Positions 1 to 4,703 of a DNA stretch of 7,031 nucleotides are shown in pieces. The DNA lies in contig JBCDGJ010000229.1 in assembly GCA_038757945.1 (NCBI GenBank), positions 1-7,031 on the forward strand, given 5' to 3'. Within the stretch, counting starts at the first letter, position 1. Each line of letters begins with the position of its first letter. The position numbers were made by a program, and so were the translations under genes. This stretch comes from CALHVX01 sp038757945. Its GTDB lineage: Bacteria; Pseudomonadota; Gammaproteobacteria; Pseudomonadales; Azotimanducaceae. The notes beneath the pieces are model-generated. The model ran no database searches, was not told where the DNA came from, and worked only from the letters and a program-made list of their open reading frames with translations.

Positions 1-286
1 CCAGAACGGTGGCCGTGGTGGTGCCGTCGCCGGCTTCGTCGGACGTCTGGCTGGCGACTTCCTTCACCATCTGCGCGCCCATGTTTTCGAACTTGTCGGC
101 CAGCTCAATTTCCTTGGCAACGCTCACGCCGTCTTTGGTGACGGTCGGTGCGCCGAAGGACTTGTCGAGAACGACGTTGCGGCCTTTCGGGCCCAGGGTG
201 ACCTTGACTGCGTTGGCGAGGGTGTTGACGCCTTCCAGCATGCGGCTGCGCGCGTCATCACCAAACTTTACGTCTTTTGCGCTCAT
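1..286 (-). CDS. groEL: Chaperonin GroEL, N-terminal part (runs off the window)
   Basis: The first 95 residues of the 60-kDa chaperonin are visible; the gene continues beyond base 1. GroEL forms a double-ring cytoplasmic chamber that folds client proteins with ATP and the GroES lid. The visible part is the start of the equatorial ATPase domain. It has the phosphate-binding TLGPKGR at residues 30-36, the metal-coordinating Asp52 in KDGVSV, and GDGTTTAT with Asp87 at residues 86-93. All of these match canonical GroEL position for position. The ATG at 286 is preceded by AGAGGA at a normal distance and gives the standard MSAKDVKFG start. It lies 30 bases downstream of groES on the same strand, so the two are one operon under the CIRCE-controlled promoter at 747-774. 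Identification is essentially certain. Confidence 0.98.
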   Translation of the reverse strand, partial: MSAKDVKFGDDARSRMLEGVNTLANAVKVTLGPKGRNVVLDKSFGAPTVTKDGVSVAKEIELADKFENMGAQMVKEVASQTSDEAGDGTTTATVL

Positions 287-316
287 CTATGATTCCTCTT
301 GATTCTTGAGTGGTGC

Positions 317-607
317 TCAGCCTTCGAGCACGCCGAAGATTTCGCTTTCGCTGAGAACGAGCAGTTCTTCGCCGTCGATCTTCACGGTGCTGCCGCCGTA
401 CTGGCCGAAAATGACCTTGTCACCCGCCTTGACGTCGAGGGGGCGGACGTCGCCGTTGTCGAGGATGCGGCCGTTGCCCACTGCGAGCACTTCGCCCTGC
501 GACGGCTTTTCGGTCGCGGAATCAGGCAGCACGATGCCACCGGCGGATTTGGTTTCTTCTTCCAACCGACGCACGACGACGCGGTCGTGAAGGGGTCGAA
601 TGTTCAT
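317..607 (-). CDS. groES: Co-chaperonin GroES
   Basis: This is a complete 96-residue GroES, the usual family length. Seven copies form the lid that caps the GroEL chamber. The N-terminus MNIRPLHDRVVVRR is the conserved first strand. Residues around 17-30 (ETKSAGGIVLPDSA) are the mobile loop that docks on GroEL, including the GGIVL contact motif. The C-terminal half has the usual VKAGDKVIFGQYGG stretch followed by a short acidic end. The ATG at 607 follows GGGAGAA at good spacing. It is the first gene of the groESL operon. Its leader of roughly 130 bases contains the CIRCE operator (707-733) and a short tandem repeat (663-683). Nothing in the protein is unusual. Confidence 0.98.
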   Translation of the reverse strand: MNIRPLHDRVVVRRLEEETKSAGGIVLPDSATEKPSQGEVLAVGNGRILDNGDVRPLDVKAGDKVIFGQYGGSTVKIDGEELLVLSESEIFGVLEG

Positions 608-662
608 TCAGGTGTTCTCCCAGATTGCTCAGGACTCGTGTGAGCTGTTGATCGAGCTTTAG

Positions 663-683
663 TTGCCCTGTTCTTGCCCTGTT
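663..683. repeat. Tandem 11-bp repeat in the groESL leader
   Basis: The 10-mer TTGCCCTGTT occurs at 663-672 and again at 674-683, separated by one C, giving an 11-base period. On the transcribed (minus) strand it reads AACAGGGCAA twice. It lies between CIRCE and the groES ribosome-binding site. It may be a replication-slippage duplication or a site for a regulator. The sequence alone cannot distinguish these. Confidence 0.6.
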
Positions 684-706
684 AATGGCCCATTTGTGGC
701 CGATGG

Positions 707-733
707 TTAGCACTCGCTGGTCCAGAGTGCTAA
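707..733. promoter_or_regulatory. CIRCE operator (HrcA-binding site) of groESL
   Basis: A perfect TTAGCACTC-N9-GAGTGCTAA inverted repeat matches the CIRCE consensus in all 18 arm bases, with the standard 9-base spacer. CIRCE is the operator of the heat-shock repressor HrcA, whose activity depends on GroEL itself, giving a feedback loop. Here it lies a few bases downstream of the predicted transcription start, so HrcA would block initiation. The DNA-level operator would also form a hairpin at the 5' end of the mRNA. The host should encode hrcA elsewhere. Confidence 0.97.
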
Positions 734-746
734 TCCAGCGGCGGGT

Positions 747-774
747 ACTATAGACACGGGATTCGGAGTTTCAA
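747..774 (-). promoter_or_regulatory. Sigma-70-like promoter of groESL
   Basis: Reading the minus strand, TTGAAA (769-774) is the -35 box and TATAGT (747-752, 5 of 6 consensus bases) the -10 box, with a 16-base spacer. The start is predicted near 740, directly before CIRCE. The -35 box sits in CCCTTGAAA, which resembles the -35 half of heat-shock sigma-32 promoters. However, no CCCCAT-like -10 lies at the right distance, so a housekeeping promoter repressed by HrcA is the better reading. Confidence 0.75.
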
Positions 775-905
775 GGGCCCAACGGAAAAAAGAGGCGCAA
801 AATTGCGGACACCGCCCACTGCAGCCGGCCGCCGGGCGGTCCTGAGGCCAGAGCCAGAGGCACAGGGCAGACCGGGTCAGCGGTCGTTGGGAGAGTGGCA
901 GGGCC

Positions 906-946
906 CGATCGATGACCACTCCGGACCATCAGTTGATGGTCGATCG
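906..946. repeat. Nested inverted repeats over the stop codon of the MarR-GNAT gene
   Basis: GACCATCA (924-931) and TGATGGTC (934-941) are perfect 8-base arms around 2 bases, and the TGA stop of the neighbouring gene lies inside the left arm. An outer pair, CGATCGA (906-912) and TCGATCG (940-946), can extend the structure with a bulge. There is no T-run on either side, so it does not look like a classical intrinsic terminator. It may still mark the 3' end of that transcript ahead of groES, which is on the same strand. Confidence 0.4.
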
Positions 947-1912
947 CCCCTCGTCATCGTGCGTGAGTTCCAGGCGCATGAAGACGTTGGCCCGCTGGTA
1001 GGGTGAGGACTGCGCCGCGATCTCCTGAAAACCGAGCTTTCGGTACAGCGCGATCGCAGGTACCAGCTTGCGGTTGGTCTCCAGGTACAGGGCCATTGCG
1101 CCACGACGGTGAGCCTCGGCGATAACCGCACGGCCGAGCTGCTCTCCGACTCCGAGCCCTTTGCAGCGCTCGCTCACGCACATCTTCGCCAGCTCGAACT
1201 CGCGCTCGGAAGCGACCCTGGGGATCAGCGCACAGGTCCCGACCGGGCAATCACCGTCAAGCGCCATTACGATGTAGCCGCCGGGATCGAGGATTTTGCC
1301 GAACGGATCGTCCAGGGCTTCGAAATCTGCGGCTTCCGGCGTCCAGTGTTGCTCGATCCACTCTAGGTTCAACTGCCGGAAGGCCGGCTGATACCGCTCG
1401 TCGAAGGTCGTCAGCCGCATGCCCGCGAGGCGCCGGGCGCGCCGCTCGCGCTGCATGCGGGACAACAGATCTTCTGCACTCAACCCGTCTTCGACGCGGC
1501 TCAGCAGGTTCAGCAGATCGGCCCCTGCGTCCCCCAGCAGATGGCGGAGCGCCTCCGACGCATCCGTGCACTGCTCCTCCAGTCGGGGCACCAGCGCGGC
1601 GCCCTCGGTCGTCAACGTCAGCAATGATTTGCGGCCATCTCCGGCCTCGCTCGATCGCGCCACCAGACCGGCGGCTTCGAGGCTTCGCACGACCTGGCTG
1701 ACAGCCGGCTGCGTCTGCCCGATCCCGGCGGCCACCTCGGAAATGGTCGAGGCCGGCCGGCCCGCAAGGTAGTAGAACACCGGGAACCAGCGTGGATCGA
1801 TGGCGACACCGTACAGCGGGTACGCCCCCCGGGACTGCTGGCCGAGCAGCTCAGCAAGGCGCCGCAGACGGCTGCCGAGCGCCGCGAGCCCGGCCTGGTG
1901 ATAGAAGTCCAT
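929..1912 (-). CDS. MarR-family regulator fused to a GNAT acetyltransferase
   Basis: This 327-residue protein joins two domains. Residues about 1-150 are a MarR-type winged helix-turn-helix: the HTH is around 55-85 (STISEVAAGIGQTQPAVSQ onward), and the wing follows at 92-100 with the typical DGRKSLLTL. Residues about 165-315 are a GNAT N-acetyltransferase: the acetyl-CoA pyrophosphate loop is R249-C-K-G-L-G-V-G256, and the alpha4/beta5 part ETNRKLVPAIALYRKLGF is at 278-295. MarR-GNAT fusions are a known family, but their ligands and acetyl acceptors are mostly unknown, so none is assigned here. The ATG at 1912 has only a weak AAGTGG ribosome-binding site. It fits the domain start and lies just downstream of a palindromic operator (1935-1956) over the promoter, so autoregulation is likely. 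It is 83 bases downstream of the ATL gene on the same strand. Confidence 0.93.
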   Translation of the reverse strand: MDFYHQAGLAALGSRLRRLAELLGQQSRGAYPLYGVAIDPRWFPVFYYLAGRPASTISEVAAGIGQTQPAVSQVVRSLEAAGLVARSSEAGDGRKSLLTLTTEGAALVPRLEEQCTDASEALRHLLGDAGADLLNLLSRVEDGLSAEDLLSRMQRERRARRLAGMRLTTFDERYQPAFRQLNLEWIEQHWTPEAADFEALDDPFGKILDPGGYIVMALDGDCPVGTCALIPRVASEREFELAKMCVSERCKGLGVGEQLGRAVIAEAHRRGAMALYLETNRKLVPAIALYRKLGFQEIAAQSSPYQRANVFMRLELTHDDEGRSTIN

Positions 1913-1934
1913 CGGTACGCCACTTATGGAACCA

Positions 1935-1956
1935 GATACATAATTACTTATGTATC
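1935..1956. promoter_or_regulatory. Perfect 22-bp palindrome, probable operator of the MarR-GNAT protein
   Basis: GATACATAA (1935-1943) and TTATGTATC (1948-1956) are perfect 9-base arms around TTAC. The AT-rich block stands out in GC-rich surroundings and lies 22 bases before the ATG of the MarR-family gene. MarR dimers typically bind palindromes of about 16-22 bp over their own promoters. Size, place and symmetry therefore all fit autorepression. Binding by this protein is inferred. Confidence 0.75.
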
Positions 1957-1968
1957 GGCTCTCATCAA
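1941..1968 (-). promoter_or_regulatory. Predicted promoter of the MarR-GNAT gene, overlapped by the operator
   Basis: On the minus strand TTGATG (1963-1968) can serve as the -35 box and TAATTA (1941-1946) as the -10 box, with a 16-base spacer. Other AT-rich hexamers within the palindrome could serve as the -10 instead. Any of these places the core promoter inside or beside the palindrome, so a bound dimer would exclude RNA polymerase. The predicted leader is only about 20 bases. Confidence 0.5.
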
Positions 1969-1995
1969 GGGGACCGACCCGCAGGTGACCAGCCC

Positions 1996-2397
1996 TCAGC
2001 CCGCTGCGCCGGCCTGCCAGAATCGCTCGCGCTCGACACGGCGGCCCTTCAGCAGCGCTCCCTCCGCTACCAGGCGCCGGCGCTGCTCCGCCGCACCCGG
2101 GCGATCGACGATCAGCCCTGCAGCATTAACCACGCGATGCCAGGGCAACCGCGTGCCCGCCGGCAGCTCGGACAGGACGCGTCCAACCCAACGAGCTCGC
2201 CCCGGAAACCCCGCAAGAGCTGCGATCTGCCCGTAGCTGGCCACCCGGCCCGGTGGAATCTTCGCAACCACCTGCCAGACCGCCTGGCGATCCGGACCCT
2301 GCCCCTCCCCTTGCGTTCGGCTTCCCGCCGCGGGAGAGTCGGCACTTCGTTGTTTCCGGGAGCGCCTGTTGGGCCGCTGGCTGTTCGTCGTCTTCAT
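1996..2397 (-). CDS. atl: Alkyltransferase-like protein (ATL, YbaZ type)
   Basis: The 133-residue protein has the DNA-binding domain of O6-alkylguanine-DNA alkyltransferase, but the catalytic Cys of PCHRV is Trp86 (PWHRV, residues 85-89). This is the hallmark of ATL proteins. They bind O6-alkylguanine without repairing it and hand the lesion to nucleotide excision repair. Other conserved parts are IPPGRVASYGQIA (48-59), with the Tyr that rotates the base (Tyr55), and the Arg finger Arg69 in ARWVG. Residues about 1-35 are a basic, low-complexity extension not typical of ATLs of about 100 residues. No start codon lies between it and the conserved domain, so the start must be near 2397 (or 2409, giving four more residues). 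Neither has a good ribosome-binding site. The 5' end overlaps fxsA on the other strand by 29 bases. Family assignment is strong; the start is uncertain. Confidence 0.9.
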   Translation of the reverse strand: MKTTNSQRPNRRSRKQRSADSPAAGSRTQGEGQGPDRQAVWQVVAKIPPGRVASYGQIAALAGFPGRARWVGRVLSELPAGTRLPWHRVVNAAGLIVDRPGAAEQRRRLVAEGALLKGRRVERERFWQAGAAG

Positions 2398-2833
2398 CGT
2401 GACGCCCATTGTAGAGATGTATCTGCTGCTGACGGTGGGCGGATTGATCGGCGCGCTCCCGACGATCGGGCTGGTGCTGCTGACAGCCGTCATCGGGGTT
2501 TCACTGCTGCGCCGGCAAGGCACGGCGACCCTGCTGCGTGCTCAGGAACGCATGAACCAGGGCACCATGCCCACCGCAGAAATGGCAGATGGGCTGATGC
2601 TGGCTGTGGCCGGCCCGTTGCTCCTGACGCCGGGCTTCGTCACCGACGCCTTTGGCTTTGCCCTGCTGACGCCACCGATCCGCCGGCAGATCAGCGCCTG
2701 GGTGGCGAAACACCTGTTCGTGCAGGTCGGCCGGGGTCAGGGTCGGCCTGGGGAGCCCTTTGGCGGAAGCGGTACCAGGGGCGCTGGCGGCGACACCATC
2801 GAGGGGGAGTTCGAGCGGAAGGATCTCGACTAG
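2369..2833 (+). CDS. fxsA: FxsA family membrane protein
   Basis: This 154-residue inner-membrane protein belongs to the FxsA family, named for an E. coli protein whose overproduction relieves F-plasmid exclusion of phage T7. Its cellular role is otherwise poorly known. Hydrophobic segments lie at about residues 4-24, 26-47 and 76-100. The family signature LLTPGFVTDAFGFALLTPPIR spans about 85-105. The C-terminus from about 120 is hydrophilic and glycine-rich, ending in acidic and basic residues as in relatives. The start is a TTG at 2369 with GGGAG (2358-2362) six bases upstream. It gives the expected MGRWLFVVFIVTPIVE N-terminus; later ATGs would cut the first membrane segment. The start overlaps the ATL gene head-to-head, so its promoter must lie within ATL coding DNA. 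Downstream is a 160-base convergent gap (2834-2993) with no hairpin-plus-T-run terminator. Confidence 0.92.
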   Translation: MGRWLFVVFIVTPIVEMYLLLTVGGLIGALPTIGLVLLTAVIGVSLLRRQGTATLLRAQERMNQGTMPTAEMADGLMLAVAGPLLLTPGFVTDAFGFALLTPPIRRQISAWVAKHLFVQVGRGQGRPGEPFGGSGTRGAGGDTIEGEFERKDLD

Positions 2834-2993
2834 CGGTTGTGGCGGAGGCGCTGCGTCAACCCCTCAACGCCCCAGCGTCCAGCAGGACACGGCTGGCGAA
2901 CGAGAACATTCGACAGGCCGCCCGGCAGGCGAGGCCGGATCAAGGTGCCGCTGGTGTCCTGTCGCCGTGGTTCGTCGAGTTTAAACGGGGTGC

Positions 2994-3584
2994 TCAGTCC
3001 TGCTCGGGACCGCGCCACTGCTTTTCCTGGCCCTGCTGGTTCACGGTGCGGGCCAGAACGAAGAAGTAATCGCTCAAACGGTTGAGGTACTGGGCGCCGG
3101 CCTCTGTTTCCGGCGGCAACACCCAGAGACAGCGCTCGGCGCGACGGCAGACCGTACGGCAGAGGTGCGCGGCAACGCTGGCCGCGTTGCCGCCGGGCCG
3201 CCCAAATTCCGTCAGCGGCGGCAGCGCATCGTTGAGTTCCGCCACCCAGGCAGTCAGGCCATCGGTGGCCGGAAACCGGCCGCCCTCTGGAAACGCCAGG
3301 GCCCCGCCGAGGTCAAAAAGCGATTGCTGGATCTCATAGCTCGTGGCAACCAGATTGTCCCGCCGGGGCTCCTGGCCCTCGAGGGCAAGGATCAGGTTGC
3401 CAACGAAGCTGTTCAGCTCATCAACGGTGCCTATGGCCTCGATGCGTGGGTCGAGCTTGCTGATCCGGCTGCCGTCCGCAAGGGAGGTCTCGCCGCGATC
3501 GCCGCCTGCCGTCGTGACCCGGGTAATGCGCCGGCCGGACCGTCCTACGGGTGCCTCGGGCCCCTGATCATCTGCGCCGCTCAC
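2994..3584 (-). CDS. pduO: Cob(I)alamin adenosyltransferase, PduO type
   Basis: The 196-residue enzyme transfers the 5'-deoxyadenosyl group of ATP to cob(I)alamin to make coenzyme B12. Family motifs are present in order. The ATP-binding N-terminal segment TTAGGDRGETSL is at 24-35, a GGD variant of the usual TRTGDxGxTSL. DPRIEAIGTVDELNS follows at 45-59, then the RTVCRRAER helix (143-151) with the conserved Arg and Glu residues, and YLNRLSDYFFVLAR at 166-179. Residues 1-18 are a polar, probably flexible tail. The GTG start at 3584 overlaps the TGA of the upstream response-regulator gene (GTGA). AGGAA lies five bases upstream, inside a short hairpin (3587-3600), so translation is probably coupled. 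No other B12 gene is in the window, so this may serve salvage of imported cobalamin; that is inference. Confidence 0.94.
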   Translation of the reverse strand: MSGADDQGPEAPVGRSGRRITRVTTAGGDRGETSLADGSRISKLDPRIEAIGTVDELNSFVGNLILALEGQEPRRDNLVATSYEIQQSLFDLGGALAFPEGGRFPATDGLTAWVAELNDALPPLTEFGRPGGNAASVAAHLCRTVCRRAERCLWVLPPETEAGAQYLNRLSDYFFVLARTVNQQGQEKQWRGPEQD

Positions 3585-4594
3585 AGCGGTTCCTGAACCG
3601 GAGCGACGCCGTCCTGCCCGCTGCGCGTGAGCTGCTCGAGGTCGAAGGCGTTGACGCTGATGACGCCGGTTGCGTAGGACTGCTGCAGGAACTGTTTGGC
3701 GAAGCTGAAAAACATCTTCGGGCTTGGAAACCCGGTGCCAGCGTCCGCCGCGCAGATCGTCACTCCGACGACAATGGGAATGTAGCCCTCGCTGGTCTTG
3801 AAAGAATGCATGTAGAGGCTGTCGAAGAGGCGCTTGAAGCTTTGTGAGGTACAGGAGTCGATGCCCTCCTGCTGCATGATCACCGCGAAGATGTTGCCTT
3901 CCGGATGCGTCACCACATCCAGTGGCCGGACGAGGTTGCGGATCTTGGCACTGATGCCGGAGGTCAGCTCATCAATGACGCTGGCCTCGTACTGCTGCTC
4001 AATAACATCGAGATTCTGTATGCCCACCAGCAGCAGGCAGGCCGCGCCGCCGCGCCCTTCGGTCTGGCGCAGCAGCGCATTCAACCGTTCCATGGTGAAC
4101 TTCTCGTTGCCAAGGCCGGTGACGGGATCAACCAGATCCGCCGTCTGCAGCTCGCGCATCTTCTTGCGCAGGATGCGGTTGCTGCGAAGCAGCTCGTTCT
4201 GCCGTAGCGCCAGCCGCTCCGCAGCCAGCACCCGCTGCAGGAGCAGGTTGCGCAGGTTGGCTTTGCTCAGCAGGTCGTCTGCGCCGGCGGCAAACCCTTT
4301 ATCGACAGCCTCCGGCTCATCCTTCGCAGTGAGCAGCATGACGTAGGTGAAGTGATCGAGCTCTTCGTCCAGCGCTTTGACGCGCCGCGTCAGCTCCATG
4401 CCGTCCATCGATGGCATCAGCCAGTCGGCAATGAGAATGAGCGCCCGGCGCTTTTCCAGGGACCGCAGCGCCTGCAGAGGATTGTTGGTAAACCGGACAT
4501 TGCTGTACCCACCCGCACGCAGCACCTTCGCAATGATGGCGCTGGAAAACTTGGCGTCGTCGACGACCAGAATTGGTGTGTCCGGATGCGGCAT
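3581..4594 (-). CDS. Response regulator: receiver domain plus degenerate GGDEF domain
   Basis: The 337-residue protein begins with a complete receiver domain (about 5-125) holding all phosphorylation residues: Asp12/Asp13, phospho-acceptor Asp57 in ADWLMPSMDG, Thr89 and Lys111. A charged, probably coiled-coil helix (about 125-152) leads to a GGDEF-family domain (about 153-320) that starts with DPVTGLGNEKF. The signature is degenerate: EGNIF at 232-236 replaces GGDEF, and the usual metal-binding Asp residues near 190-196 are not evident, so cyclase activity is unlikely. An RxxD motif, R223-P-L-D226, lies exactly five residues before the signature, where the c-di-GMP inhibitory site sits in true cyclases. 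A c-di-GMP-binding output is therefore possible. No histidine kinase is in the window. The gene shares a transcript with the adenosyltransferase downstream and is divergent from yajQ. The ATG at 4594 has no strong ribosome-binding site. Confidence 0.92.
   Translation of the reverse strand: MPHPDTPILVVDDAKFSSAIIAKVLRAGGYSNVRFTNNPLQALRSLEKRRALILIADWLMPSMDGMELTRRVKALDEELDHFTYVMLLTAKDEPEAVDKGFAAGADDLLSKANLRNLLLQRVLAAERLALRQNELLRSNRILRKKMRELQTADLVDPVTGLGNEKFTMERLNALLRQTEGRGGAACLLLVGIQNLDVIEQQYEASVIDELTSGISAKIRNLVRPLDVVTHPEGNIFAVIMQQEGIDSCTSQSFKRLFDSLYMHSFKTSEGYIPIVVGVTICAADAGTGFPSPKMFFSFAKQFLQQSYATGVISVNAFDLEQLTRSGQDGVAPVQEPL
3587..3600 (-). promoter_or_regulatory. Hairpin containing the adenosyltransferase ribosome-binding site
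   Basis: CGGTTCCTGAACCG is an inverted repeat with a five-pair stem and a four-base loop. On the transcribed strand it contains AGGAA (3590-3594), five bases before the GTG start. Folded, it would partly hide the ribosome-binding site. Ribosomes finishing the response-regulator gene would melt it, which agrees with the GTGA stop-start overlap. The structure is small, so its effect is uncertain. Confidence 0.4.
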
Positions 4595-4630
4595 GGGCGC
4601 TTGGAATCTTGCCGGATGGCTTTTTCAAAA

Positions 4631-4639
4631 ATGATAGCA
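4631..4639 (-). promoter_or_regulatory. Possible extended -10 promoter of the response regulator-adenosyltransferase operon
   Basis: The minus strand reads TGCTATCAT: a -10 hexamer TATCAT with 5 of 6 consensus bases, preceded by the TGn extension. No good -35 box is seen, which extended -10 promoters tolerate. The start would be near 4624, giving a leader of about 30 bases. It lies in the 109-base divergent gap shared with yajQ. I could not find a convincing plus-strand promoter for yajQ there. Confidence 0.4.
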
Positions 4640-4660
4640 TGCCAGTTATTCGCGAATTGT

Positions 4661-4692
4661 GGCCCGGTTGTCAGGGCCTGTTGGCCAGGAGG
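4661..4692 (+). promoter_or_regulatory. yajQ leader: alternative small hairpins and a strong ribosome-binding site
   Basis: AGGAGG at 4687-4692 is the yajQ ribosome-binding site, 11 bases before the ATG, slightly long but workable. Immediately before it GGCC-TGTT-GGCC (4675-4686) can form a hairpin. This competes with GGCCC (4661-4665) pairing with GGGCC (4674-4678). These stems are short and could be chance in GC-rich DNA. Confidence 0.4.
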
Positions 4693-4703
4693 TTAAGAGT
4701 CCC

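Noticed and set aside
299..643. Long plus-strand reading frames opposite groES
   Set aside because: They are antisense to a clearly conserved GroES gene and arise from GC-rich codon bias; no recognisable protein features.
522..713. Minus-strand reading frame through the groES leader, starting with a GTG inside CIRCE
   Set aside because: It has no ribosome-binding site, overlaps groES out of frame and has no recognisable content, so it is not called as a leader peptide.
753..774. Sigma-32 heat-shock promoter for groESL
   Set aside because: CCCTTGAAA fits the -35 half, but no CCCCAT-like -10 appears at 13-15 bases; the sigma-70-like TATAGT fits better.
924..941. Intrinsic terminator for the MarR-GNAT gene
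   Set aside because: The palindrome is perfect but has a 2-base loop and no T-run on either strand, so it is kept only as an inverted repeat.
2834..2993. A terminator or attachment site in the gap between fxsA and the adenosyltransferase, including the GTTTAAAC palindrome at 2979-2986
   Set aside because: No hairpin with a following T-run; the 8-base palindrome alone is a chance-level signal. The distant AGGACAC/GTGTCCT arms (64 bases apart) are too short to support a structure.
1792..3069. A 425-codon plus-strand open frame across several genes
   Set aside because: It runs antisense to MarR-GNAT, ATL and the adenosyltransferase and in another frame through fxsA. Its Arg/Ala/Pro-rich composition is typical of a shadow frame in GC-rich DNA.
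4659..4703. Upstream GTG start for yajQ
   Set aside because: YajQ proteins begin at MPSFD, and the AGGAGG ribosome-binding site lies downstream of this GTG and before the ATG at 4704.
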